Assembly (NCBI GenBank): GCA_044235425.1
Contig: JBIIHW010000029.1
Coordinates: 1 to 64,000 of the forward strand
From: JBJSXJ01 sp044235425
Lineage (GTDB): Bacteria > Planctomycetota > Planctomycetia > Pirellulales > Pirellulaceae
Length of the DNA: 64,000 nt
Reading direction: 5' to 3'
The notes below the pieces were generated by a model. It ran no database searches. It saw only the letters and a program-made list of their open reading frames with translations, and was not told where the DNA came from. Every line of letters starts with the position of its first letter. Positions within the stretch are counted from its first letter, which is position 1. The translations under genes were made by a program, and so were the position numbers. This document shows positions 54,681 through 63,142 of the stretch, in pieces.

Positions 54681-54894
54681 GTTTTCAGTACTCGGCAAGA
54701 CGTCATTGTTGCACGGCCTATCAGCCCGTTCTATAGTACGAGGACGCGGTTGTCGCACGCCACTCACTTGTCAACTTCCGAGCATCCTGCGTTAGCGCTA
54801 AGCGAATGGAGACGGTTATCATCGTCGCCGCTTGGTTCAACCGATCGGTTCGTTGGACGGCAACCTGTTATATCACGACTTACGGAGCTGGGAG

Positions 54895-55827
54895 ATGAAT
54901 CAGGCGGGTACCCCATCAAAGGGTCAAACAACGGTCGCTCCCGCGGCTGGCGAGGTCGTTATCGAAACACGCAGCCTCTCGAAAGATTATCGTGATTTCT
55001 GGGGCCGCCCCAAAGTTCACGCTCTCAAAGCACTCGACATGGAAGTGCGGCGAGGTGAGATTTTTGGCCTGCTTGGCCCAAACGGCTCCGGCAAATCGAC
55101 CACCATCAAACTGCTCCTGGGACTCCTCTTTCCCACCACCGGCTACGCCCTGGTCTTCAATAAAGATGCCACCGATGTCAAAAAGAATGAACGCATCGGC
55201 TACCTGCCCGAAGAATCGTACCTGTACAAGTTTTTGAACGCCGAAGAGACGCTCGATTTTTACGGGCGCCTGTTCGACATGTCGGCTGCCACCCGTCGCG
55301 AACGCATCCATAGCCTGCTGCAAATGGTCGGCCTCGAAAAAGCGAAACGTCGACAACTAAAGGAATACTCCAAAGGGATGACGCGTCGAGTGGGTTTAGC
55401 GCAGGCGCTGATCAACGATCCGGAACTCATCCTGCTCGATGAACCCACCTCGGGACTCGATCCCATCGGTACCCGCGAAATGAAGGACTTAATCCTGCAA
55501 CTGCGGGACCAAGGCAAAACGATTTTGATGTGTAGTCACTTACTGGCCGATGTGCAGGATGTGTGCGATCGCATCGCGATTCTGCATCAAGGAGAGCTGA
55601 AAGAACTGGGGCGCGTCGATGCGTTGCTGGCCGTGCAGGATGTCACGCAGATGCGGGCCTCGGGACTGTCCAAGGAAGCCGAAGCGGAAATTCGAGCGGT
55701 GATTGCCAAACACGGCGGTAATCTCATGGAAATGGCGAATCCCACCATCTCGCTGGAAGACCTCTTCCTGCGAATCGTGCGAGATAGTGACGCGCGACCG
55801 GGCCGCCGAGCTCAGGAGAAAGCCTGA
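54895..55827 (+). CDS. ABC exporter ATP-binding protein
   Basis: 310 residues from ATG 54895, with GGAG seven bases upstream; the frame to 54832 is not needed. Walker A is GPNGSGKST near residue 67, the signature region is KEYSKGMTRRVGLAQAL, Walker B is LILLDEPTSGLDP, and the H-loop is in LMCSHLL. The C-terminal part, with EIRAVIAKHGGNLMEMANPT and then SLEDLFLRIV, is like the tail of drug- and polysaccharide-type exporters of the ABC-2 class. It is coupled to the permease gene by TGATG and is likely to power its transport. Confidence 0.94.
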   Translation: MNQAGTPSKGQTTVAPAAGEVVIETRSLSKDYRDFWGRPKVHALKALDMEVRRGEIFGLLGPNGSGKSTTIKLLLGLLFPTTGYALVFNKDATDVKKNERIGYLPEESYLYKFLNAEETLDFYGRLFDMSAATRRERIHSLLQMVGLEKAKRRQLKEYSKGMTRRVGLAQALINDPELILLDEPTSGLDPIGTREMKDLILQLRDQGKTILMCSHLLADVQDVCDRIAILHQGELKELGRVDALLAVQDVTQMRASGLSKEAEAEIRAVIAKHGGNLMEMANPTISLEDLFLRIVRDSDARPGRRAQEKA

Positions 55828-57722
55828 TGCCGATCGAATACGAGGTTCTCCCGTTTTACGAATGGTTGTTTCCGAGTCCGCGCGGATTCGGAGCACTGGC
55901 GCAGTTCTGCGCATCGTTCTCCATCATGGCAGCGGTCGCGCTGCTCTTCTGGTACGTCCTGAATAGCTTTCGACTCGGCCCCGGCGAAGCGTTCTACACG
56001 GTCGCTCGAGTGGTTTACAAAGCGTTCAGTGATGACTTGCCCAACTTCTCGCTGACCCGCACGCTGGCCATCACGCGACTCACCGTGAAAGAGGCGGTAC
56101 GGCGTCGCGCTCTTGTGGCGTTTATCGTGTTCGTGATCGTCCTGCTCTTCGCTGGACTCTTTCTCGATGTGAAAAGCACAAACCCCGCCAAGCTCTACCT
56201 GAGCTTTGTGCTCTGGACATCCAATTTGCTGGTGCTCGCACTCGCGCTGCTCACCAGCACCTTCAGTTTGCCGAATGACATCAAGAATCGCACGATCTAC
56301 ACCGTGGTCACCAAACCCGTGCGGCCAGGTGAGATTGTCTTGGGACGTATCCTGGGGTTTGCCACCATCGGCACGGCCGTGCTGGCGGTCATGTGCTTGG
56401 CAAGTTTCATCTTTGTCCAGCGAGGTGTTGATCATGTCCACACCATCGACGCGCAGGAAATGGTCGCTGCCGGCAGTGGCGACTCGCTGGCCGCTACCGG
56501 CCGCACATCATTCGATGCTTACCATCGCCATGAAGTCACCATCAACGCGGATGGAACCGGTCAAACCGATATCCAAAACAACCACAGTCATCCCGTGAAA
56601 GCCATCAAGGATGGCGATAAGGTCCGCTACGAGATCGGCACGCACGAAGGCCTGCTGATGGCACGCGTGCCACTCTATGGCAAGTTGATGTTCATCGATC
56701 GACAAGGGAACCTCACCGATCGTGGCATCAGCGTCGGTGATGAGTGGACCTATCGCAGTTACATCGAAGGCAAAACGCAAGCCGCCGCCGTTTGGCAGTT
56801 TTCGGGAGTCACCGAGGAAGATTTTCCCAATGGGCTGCCGATCGAAATGAACATTCTCGTGTTCCGCACCTTCAAAGGGAACATCGACGAAACCGTGCTC
56901 GGCGATCTCATTCTGGAAAATCCCAATCCAAAAGCGAAGATTAAACGCAGTGAAGTGATCACGTTTCCGTCACGCGAGTTTACGCGTTTCGAGCGTTTGA
57001 TTCCGCGGAAACTCAAGGGCGTTGACGGCTCGGGACAGGTCGTCGATATCGACATCTTCAAGGACCTGGTCTACGAGGGGCAGCTGCAGATTAAGGTGAA
57101 ATGCGCCCAGCCGTCGCAATACTTCGGCATGGCTCAGCCCGATCTCTTCCTGCATGCCGCCGATCGTCCCTTTGCAGTGAATTTCATCAAGGGACACGTA
57201 AGTGTCTGGTTGCAAATGCTGATGGTGGACTCTCTGGGCGTGATGTTCAGTACGTTTTTGAGTGGCCCGGTATCGATGCTGGCAACCCTGGCGGCAGTGA
57301 TTTTGGGTTACTTCCAAGGTTTCGTCGTCGATCTCTTCAAAGGTGTCTTCCAGGGGAACGATGGGCTGCGACGATTCGTCCGGAATCTGTTCGGTATTCA
57401 AGAGGAAACGGGACTCGACGGAGGCGGACCCATCGAAGCTGTCATCCGGCTGTTCCGACAATTGAACCTGACGTCAGACCTGGAGATGGGATTAGCGGAG
57501 CGGATCATCAAGTACATCGATTTGTTCGGAATGCTCGTGCTGCGGCTCACCCTGCAGTTGTTCCCAGACTTCAGCCGTTTCGATAATTCGAACTATGTCG
57601 CGTATGGATTTAATGTCGATCCCAATGTGATGGCCGTGCAAACGATGACCGCCTTGGCATTCGTCGCTGGAACATCTCTGTTGGGCTACTTCTTCCTCAA
57701 GACGCGGGAACTTGCCGCATGA
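55827..57722 (+). CDS. ABC-2-type transporter permease with large extracytoplasmic domain
   Basis: 631 residues. The ATG at 55827 overlaps the ATPase stop. Hydrophobic segments are seen near residues 25-45, 95-115 (VAFIVFVIVLLFAGLFLDVK), 125-145 and 175-200. A soluble domain of about 250 residues then lies between about 205 and 450, and further helices at about 470-510, 570-590 and 600-625. The TIYTVVTKPVRPGEIVLGRI segment near residue 155 is characteristic of ABC-2 permeases (YTLLSKPVSR-like). Each large domain probably sits on the outside. The substrate is unknown. The next gene is coupled by an ATGA overlap. Confidence 0.85.
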   Translation: MPIEYEVLPFYEWLFPSPRGFGALAQFCASFSIMAAVALLFWYVLNSFRLGPGEAFYTVARVVYKAFSDDLPNFSLTRTLAITRLTVKEAVRRRALVAFIVFVIVLLFAGLFLDVKSTNPAKLYLSFVLWTSNLLVLALALLTSTFSLPNDIKNRTIYTVVTKPVRPGEIVLGRILGFATIGTAVLAVMCLASFIFVQRGVDHVHTIDAQEMVAAGSGDSLAATGRTSFDAYHRHEVTINADGTGQTDIQNNHSHPVKAIKDGDKVRYEIGTHEGLLMARVPLYGKLMFIDRQGNLTDRGISVGDEWTYRSYIEGKTQAAAVWQFSGVTEEDFPNGLPIEMNILVFRTFKGNIDETVLGDLILENPNPKAKIKRSEVITFPSREFTRFERLIPRKLKGVDGSGQVVDIDIFKDLVYEGQLQIKVKCAQPSQYFGMAQPDLFLHAADRPFAVNFIKGHVSVWLQMLMVDSLGVMFSTFLSGPVSMLATLAAVILGYFQGFVVDLFKGVFQGNDGLRRFVRNLFGIQEETGLDGGGPIEAVIRLFRQLNLTSDLEMGLAERIIKYIDLFGMLVLRLTLQLFPDFSRFDNSNYVAYGFNVDPNVMAVQTMTALAFVAGTSLLGYFFLKTRELAA

Positions 57723-59290
57723 ACCCTCGACGTTCATTTCAGCGTAAAGTGGCTTACGGGGCGACGATCGCCTTGCTGCTCTTTCCCCTGTTCTATCTGG
57801 GTCACCCGGCGACGCAGGATAGCAGCGGTGGTCAACTGGCCCAAATGCGAACCACTTATCGTTTGTCGCAAGGCAATTTAGGTGACATCGATCCCGCCAG
57901 TGAGACGATGAAATTGGCGACGCTCGGCATGCGACCGTTTGCCACCGTGATCCTGTGGGAAAAGGCAAACGAATTCAAAAAGAAGAAAGATTGGGATAAC
58001 CTCGCCGCGACTCTCAATCAGATCATCAAGCTCGATCCCAACATTCTGTCCGTCTGGGAATTTCAAGCTCATAATTTGTCCTACAACGTCTCCGTTGAAT
58101 TTGATGACTATCGTCATCGCTACCAGTGGGTGAAGAAGGGCATTGAGTTTTTGATGGAGGGCACGCACTACAATCGGGACGATCCCAAACTGCTCCACAA
58201 CGTCGGCTGGTTCATCGGTCACAAAATGGGGCGGTCGGACGAAAAGTTGCAATTTCGTCGGCTTTTCCGCCGCGATATCGACTTCCACAATGCGCTGCAG
58301 GAGAGCGGCGAGGTGAAGGTGGATGAAGCCGATGCCCAGGGTCCACAGGGAGATCCGGATAGTTGGCTGGTAAGCCGCCTGTGGTATCTCAAAGCCGAAC
58401 AAGCAGCCAACAAAGGTCAGCCTCTGCGCGGTAAAAGTCCGCTGCTGCTCTACGCCGACGGCCCCATGGCCCGCATCAACTTCAGCATGCAAATCGAAGA
58501 AGAAGGTGTACTCGACGAGAAGGCACAGATCGCCTGGGAGAAAGCCGGCGATGATTGGCGTGCCTACGGGGATCGCACCATCCCTCATTCGACAGGTCAC
58601 CTGCTGCGACTCAATGACGTCAAAACCCTTGTGGGCGAACGCGCCGAGCTGATGTCGAAACTTGATGAAGCCGCTCCAGGCGTTCGAGAAGCTCTGAAAA
58701 AGCAGCGCTGGGAGGCCTTGAACGACGAACAGCGGCGATTGCTTGAGTCCAAGCCGTCGGACCTCAACGCAATCGAAGCTGGCTGGGTGAAAGATGAAGC
58801 ACCAAAACTGCTGAACGTCAGCACGTTTGAAATCGTCGAAGGGGCTCCCGACGAGTCGAAAACGCGGGCTCGTAAAATCGCCGAACGTCTAATCGATATC
58901 GAGAATCGAACGCTCGCCCATGCCAGTGCCTATCGAAACCAAGTCAACTATGACTACTGGGAGACGCGCTGTGCGATGGAACAATCCGAAACCGCCGTTA
59001 CGGCTCGGCGCAATCTCTACGAAGCGGAGAAGTTCATGGATGAAGCCGATCCAGATGCCGCTCGCAAAGCCTTCGAAGCGGCATGGGATGGCTGGGCGGA
59101 AGTGCTCGCGAAGTACCCAGATCTGAAACAGGATCTGACGATTCAGGACCTGGGTGAAGCGATGGAGAAATACTACGCCGTGCTGCGGCAGCTCGATCTC
59201 AAAATTCCCGCCGACTTCAAGTTGATGGAACTCTGGGAGCGGTACGCGAAAGTTCGCAACGTCACCGTGCCACCACCAACGCAAAAGTAA
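57719..59290 (+). CDS. Membrane-anchored partner protein of the ABC exporter, function unknown
   Basis: 523 residues, starting with an ATGA overlap of the permease stop. A single helix near the N-terminus (GATIALLLFPLFYLG) anchors an otherwise soluble, helical, charged protein. A TPR-like stretch lies near residue 80 (KKKDWDNLAATLNQIIKLDP). Trp and Tyr are frequent (LWYLKAEQAANKG, NQVNYDYWETRC). Planctomycete homologues are sometimes labelled iron-responsive-element proteins, a name that is not supported by anything here. Its gene order implies work with the transporter, perhaps as its periplasmic accessory. I cannot assign a reaction. Confidence 0.75.
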   Translation: MNPRRSFQRKVAYGATIALLLFPLFYLGHPATQDSSGGQLAQMRTTYRLSQGNLGDIDPASETMKLATLGMRPFATVILWEKANEFKKKKDWDNLAATLNQIIKLDPNILSVWEFQAHNLSYNVSVEFDDYRHRYQWVKKGIEFLMEGTHYNRDDPKLLHNVGWFIGHKMGRSDEKLQFRRLFRRDIDFHNALQESGEVKVDEADAQGPQGDPDSWLVSRLWYLKAEQAANKGQPLRGKSPLLLYADGPMARINFSMQIEEEGVLDEKAQIAWEKAGDDWRAYGDRTIPHSTGHLLRLNDVKTLVGERAELMSKLDEAAPGVREALKKQRWEALNDEQRRLLESKPSDLNAIEAGWVKDEAPKLLNVSTFEIVEGAPDESKTRARKIAERLIDIENRTLAHASAYRNQVNYDYWETRCAMEQSETAVTARRNLYEAEKFMDEADPDAARKAFEAAWDGWAEVLAKYPDLKQDLTIQDLGEAMEKYYAVLRQLDLKIPADFKLMELWERYAKVRNVTVPPPTQK

Positions 59291-59376
59291 ATCGCCAAGC
59301 GCGCGAAGGTCGAAGTCACCGTGCCCCTCGTCGGCATAGATCCTCGCACTCCCTGGGCACAAGCCCATCCGCGACC

Positions 59377-59733
59377 TCAGTTGTGATGCAGGTCGGATGA
59401 ACGGCGACGACTGGCATTGGACGCTTCTTCCGCCTCGGAACACTCGCCTAGCGGTCGCTCTCGAAAAGCCTGAAAGCAGGAGGAACAGAGGTCATACCGC
59501 GTCTGCTCGAATGAGTCTTCGATGGGGCGCACGCATTCCGCAGCCCCAGCGACTCCGTCTAGTTGCTCGGAAATCTCCTGCAGATAATCCCGCTCGTCAT
59601 CGGCCACATGGCGGATCAGTGGCTCCATGGCCGCCTGCATCTCAATTCGCACCACGTAACGCACGTCCGTCGTTTGCTCAATCAGACGCTGACAGCGATC
59701 ACAGCGATACTCAATCATCGCACGACTCATCAT
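59377..59733 (-). CDS. Small CxxC-CxxC protein
   Basis: About 118 residues. It has two cysteine pairs, CDRC near the N-terminus and CSSC near residue 85, that could bind one zinc. The sequence between (RYVVRIEMQAAMEPL, DDERDYLQEISEQLD) is strand-then-helix. The C-terminus is Ser/Arg-rich. ATGs at 59733, 59730 and 59718 all lie in frame and none has a strong ribosome site; the first is chosen. It stands alone, convergent with the ABC trio. Confidence 0.6.
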   Translation of the reverse strand: MMSRAMIEYRCDRCQRLIEQTTDVRYVVRIEMQAAMEPLIRHVADDERDYLQEISEQLDGVAGAAECVRPIEDSFEQTRYDLCSSCFQAFRERPLGECSEAEEASNASRRRSSDLHHN

Positions 59734-59980
59734 CAACAAGAGCAGGAAACAGGCGCGATCCGAGCCAGGAAAAAATCCTCACTTAGGACGACGGAAAACA
59801 GCGTGCCCCACGGGAACTCGACGCCCCTCCCGTCCGCCAGTCAAAGATCAGGCGACGATTCTACTCATTCCGGTTACCGCGCGACAACTTCTCCCGAAAT
59901 TTACTTGGCAGCCAGACTTGTTATTCGGTACGATCTCGATCCGGGTAGCCCAGAAAACTCCACCCTGCCCGAGGTGCTCA

Positions 59981-60619
59981 ATGAGTGTCGCGTCCGCCGA
60001 ACGCGTGTTGGGGTCCAGCGTTTTAGTTCTGAATCGCTATTTCATGCCGGTGCACGTGGTCGGTGTGCGTCGCGCGTTTGCGATGCTCTACCGCGAATTG
60101 GCCGAGGTCATCGAAATCGAGGCCGGACAATTCACCAACTATGACCTCGAATCCTGGATGCTCCTGGGCAGCATGCGCGACCCTACCGATACTCCCGAAC
60201 ACGTAGACTGGATTCGTACCGTCCATCACGAAGTGCAAGTCCCACGCATTATTCGGCTGATGGGATATGATCGAGTTCCCCGACAAACACTCCGCTTCAA
60301 TCGCCGTAACCTGTTCGCCCGAGACAATCACAGCTGCCAGTACTGCGGCTTGACGCTCCCAGTAAGTAAACTCAGCGTCGACCATGTGATTCCCCGGAGC
60401 CGAGGGGGTGCAACCAGCTGGGAAAATGTGGTTTGCTCATGCCTGGATTGCAATACGAAAAAAGGTGGACGCACGCCCCAAGAAGCTCGCATGCGCCTGC
60501 TCAGCCAACCCAAGCGACCCAACCACAACCCACTCCTGGCACTCAAACTGTCCAACCCCAAATACCAAAGCTGGAAAACGTTTTTTCCGACTGCCAACTG
60601 GGTCGGCGACCCGCGTTGA
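59981..60619 (+). CDS. HNH endonuclease family protein
   Basis: 212 residues. The start is ATG 59981, with GAGG seven bases upstream; the longer frame from 59918 is rejected. The N-terminal domain (VLNRYFMPVHVVGVRRAFAM, LYRELAEVIEI) is common to a family of RNA/DNA-associated HNH proteins of planctomycetes and cyanobacteria. The nuclease part shows CQYCG, then DHVIPRSRGG with the active-site Asp-His, then CSCLDCNTKKGG, giving two CxxC zinc pairs around the HNH core. It is not next to any toxin, phage or transposon gene, so a housekeeping role in DNA metabolism is the safer guess. Confidence 0.88.
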   Translation: MSVASAERVLGSSVLVLNRYFMPVHVVGVRRAFAMLYRELAEVIEIEAGQFTNYDLESWMLLGSMRDPTDTPEHVDWIRTVHHEVQVPRIIRLMGYDRVPRQTLRFNRRNLFARDNHSCQYCGLTLPVSKLSVDHVIPRSRGGATSWENVVCSCLDCNTKKGGRTPQEARMRLLSQPKRPNHNPLLALKLSNPKYQSWKTFFPTANWVGDPR

Positions 60620-60620
60620 A

Positions 60621-60650
60621 CCAGATTGATCCAAATTGATCCAGATTGAT
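60621..60650. repeat. Three 10-bp tandem repeats
   Basis: CCAGATTGAT, CCAAATTGAT and CCAGATTGAT lie in direct succession right after the HNH gene stop. It is a 30-base simple array in a 187-base gap that holds no other recognised signal. Confidence 0.7.
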
Positions 60651-60806
60651 CGCACAAGCGACGCGGCGTAGCAGCCATGCAGCTATGCGGGGATGGTGCC
60701 ACCAACTCAATCGCGGTATTCTTAGCGTCTTGTCGCCATCCGGTGAGCGCGCTCATTAGGATCTCATTCTGAATTCCATTTCCAACCTTCCATCAGCAGC
60801 AGCCTC

Positions 60807-61226
60807 ATGATTGCATCCTCCACACCTGCTCGCCGCTTCCTGACCACTTGCCGCGCCTTGATCACTCGCCGCTGGCATGCCGCCGCCATCGTGGTAGCCA
60901 TGTCCCTCAGCCAATCCCTGATCACCGGTTGCTCCCCCTCCAACGTCAACACTCCACCGACGACTTCGTCGAAATCCGAAGCTGAGCAAATCGAAGAGAA
61001 CCTTGCCAAGCTGAGTGCTGAGGATCGAAAATCGGCGGAGCTGCAGAAGGTCTGCCTTGTCGCTGATGCGCCTCTGGGAACCATGGGACCACCGGTGAAG
61101 GTAAAGCTCGAAAATCGCGATGCTTGGATCTGCTGTGCGGGTTGCTCAAGTGAACTCGAAGCCGAACCCGCCAAGTACCTAGAGAAGCTCACGAAACTAC
61201 TCGAATCCGCGCCCTCGAAACCATAA
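60807..61226 (+). CDS. Small lipoprotein with CC-type metal-binding-like motif
   Basis: 139 residues. A long basic N-terminus leads into a hydrophobic run ending LITGCSPS, a lipobox-like site with Cys near residue 42. The mature part has KVCLVADAPLGTMGPPVKVK, then ENRDAWICCAGCSSELEA. This C...PLGxMGxPVKV...CCxGC pattern recalls planctomycete proteins related to heavy-metal-binding and YHS-type domains, and the cysteines may bind copper or iron. Evidence is the motif only. It lies 10 bases upstream of the cysteine-cluster gene and may be co-transcribed. Confidence 0.7.
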   Translation: MIASSTPARRFLTTCRALITRRWHAAAIVVAMSLSQSLITGCSPSNVNTPPTTSSKSEAEQIEENLAKLSAEDRKSAELQKVCLVADAPLGTMGPPVKVKLENRDAWICCAGCSSELEAEPAKYLEKLTKLLESAPSKP

Positions 61227-61236
61227 TTCACCCACT

Positions 61237-61683
61237 ATGGATATCCCGCTGCCTCGTCGCCAATCAAGAGCTCAAGTTCCTGCTGGAGCGGAACTCTGCG
61301 ACCACTGCACCGCCAAATGTTGTCGCTACTTCGCGCTGCCCATCGACACGCCAGCCAGTCGCCAGGAATTTGATTATCTGCGCTGGTTTCTGCTGCATGA
61401 ACGAGCGTCGGTGTTTACCGAAGGCGACACTTGGTACCTGCTCGTCCATACCGTCTGTAAACATCTTCAACCTGACAATCGCTGTGGCATCTACGCCGAT
61501 CGACCACAGATCTGTCGAGATTACACCACCGACAACTGCGAATTCGATGACGACTGGGTCTATGATCGCTACTTCGAAACGTCGGAGCAGGTCGCGGAGT
61601 ACATGGAGGCGGTATTGCCGCGTCGCCGGGGTGAATCGCTACGCAGCCCCAAGCCGCCCGTGCTGCCCATCGTCTCCTCCTGA
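61237..61683 (+). CDS. YkgJ-family cysteine-cluster protein
   Basis: 148 residues. Cysteines sit in the order LCDHCTAKCCRYF, VCKHL, CGIYADRPQICRDYTTDNC, the pattern of the YkgJ / Zn- or Fe-chelating domain (PF03692-like). The family binds iron or zinc, probably as a cluster, and its function is poorly known. The C-terminus is basic and Pro-rich. The start ATG 61237 follows the previous stop by 10 bases. Confidence 0.85.
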   Translation: MDIPLPRRQSRAQVPAGAELCDHCTAKCCRYFALPIDTPASRQEFDYLRWFLLHERASVFTEGDTWYLLVHTVCKHLQPDNRCGIYADRPQICRDYTTDNCEFDDDWVYDRYFETSEQVAEYMEAVLPRRRGESLRSPKPPVLPIVSS

Positions 61684-61762
61684 CCTGTCCCGGCAGCGCC
61701 GCTCCCGCTGATCCTCGCTCCCGCATCTACCTTCAACCTCGCCCCTTACTGACTGACTCCTC

Positions 61763-63142
61763 ATGGCTTTGATCGAACCGCGCACGCTAAAAGGATTTCG
61801 TGATTACCTGCCCGAAGCGATGATTCCGCGCGAACGACTCATCGCGACCGCCCAGCGTGTCTATCGATCGTTTGGTTTTAGTCCCATCGACACGCCCGCT
61901 CTCGAATATCTCGAAGTACTCACCGGTAAAGGCAGCGACGAAACCGATCGACAGCTCTATCAATTCGAAGATCACGGTGGTCGAAAAGTTGGCCTGCGTT
62001 TCGACCTCACCGTCCCCCTGGCACGCTTCGCCGCGCAGCACATCCACGAATTAGGAACCCCATTCAAGCGCTATCACATCGCCTCAGTCTGGCGTGGTGA
62101 AAATACGCAGCGCGGTCGCTATCGCGAATTCATGCAATGTGATTTCGATACGATCGGTACTAAATCAGTCCTCGCCGATATCGAAACAGCACTTGTCATT
62201 CATGACCTGATGCGAGCGCTGGGTATCGAACGCTTCACCATCCGCTTGAATAATCGCATGGTGCTCAACGGACTGCTGGAACGACTGAACCTGCTGGAAA
62301 AATCCGTGCCCATCTTGCGCGCCATCGACAAGCTCGCCAAAATCGGTCCCGCGAAAGTTGCCGAAGAGCTGACCGCGACGGCTGGTACCACCACCGAGCA
62401 GGCCGATGCACTCCTGAAACTGGCAGACTTGAAGGGCACCAACGATGAGATCTTGCAGCAACTGGAACCGCTCGTCGCCGGTAACGAACGCGGCCAAGCT
62501 GGTGTAAGTCGACTGCGAGAAATCATCCTCGGCGCGAGTGCCGGCGGAGTTCCCTCGTCACACCTGCAACTGGATGTTGGTATCGCTCGTGGACTCGATT
62601 ATTACACCGGAGCGATCTTTGAAACATTTTTGAATGACCTGCCCACGATTGGCAGCGTTTGCTCAGGCGGCCGCTATGACAACCTGGCCGGCCTGTTTAC
62701 CAAACAAGAGCTACCGGGAATCGGCGCATCGCTCGGCCTGGATCGATTGCTCGCCGCACTCGAAGAACTTCAGCTCATCGAAAAAGTTCGTACTCCGGCC
62801 GATGTGCTGGTCGTCTTCTTCGATGAACAGCGACGTCATGATTACCTGCGCATCGCTGCCACTCTACGAGCGGCTGGTGTCGGCGTGGAAATGTACCCCG
62901 AACCAAAAAAGCTCGGTCAACAACTCAAATATGCCGACCAGCGCGGTTTTCGCATCGCGATCATCGCGGGTGAAAATGAGTTTCAAGTGGGCAATTGCCA
63001 GCTGAAAAACTTACGCACCGGAACGAGCGAAATCGTGTCGCTCGACTCTCCCGCGGAAAACTCACCCACGCATAACGCTGGTCAACCAGCGCTGCTGGAC
63101 GCCGTGCGCCGCCTCCTCAGCCCGCTCGACGCAAACGTGTAA
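61763..63142 (+). CDS. hisS: Histidyl-tRNA synthetase
   Basis: 459 residues. A class II aminoacyl-tRNA synthetase that charges tRNA-His. Motif 1 region: RTLKGFRDYLPEAMIPRERL. Motif 2: VWRGENTQRGRYREFMQCDFD. The histidine-specific segments are RGLDYYTGAIFETF and, in motif 3, IGASLGLDRLLAAL, with SGGRYDNLAG between. The C-terminal anticodon-binding domain starts near residue 350 (DVLVVFFDEQRRHDYLRIAA) and continues to the end. Length is ordinary. Its stop overlaps by 26 bases the convergent aminotransferase gene, so no space is left for a terminator between them. Confidence 0.96.
   Translation: MALIEPRTLKGFRDYLPEAMIPRERLIATAQRVYRSFGFSPIDTPALEYLEVLTGKGSDETDRQLYQFEDHGGRKVGLRFDLTVPLARFAAQHIHELGTPFKRYHIASVWRGENTQRGRYREFMQCDFDTIGTKSVLADIETALVIHDLMRALGIERFTIRLNNRMVLNGLLERLNLLEKSVPILRAIDKLAKIGPAKVAEELTATAGTTTEQADALLKLADLKGTNDEILQQLEPLVAGNERGQAGVSRLREIILGASAGGVPSSHLQLDVGIARGLDYYTGAIFETFLNDLPTIGSVCSGGRYDNLAGLFTKQELPGIGASLGLDRLLAALEELQLIEKVRTPADVLVVFFDEQRRHDYLRIAATLRAAGVGVEMYPEPKKLGQQLKYADQRGFRIAIIAGENEFQVGNCQLKNLRTGTSEIVSLDSPAENSPTHNAGQPALLDAVRRLLSPLDANV

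Noticed and set aside
55812..56441. Minus-strand 209-codon frame opposite the ABC permease
   Set aside because: Antisense shadow rich in His, Gln and Glu with no motif; the plus-strand genes are coupled and well supported.
59981..60619. HNH gene as part of a mobile element or defence system
   Set aside because: No transposase, integrase, toxin or terminal repeats lie near it, and flanking genes are housekeeping.
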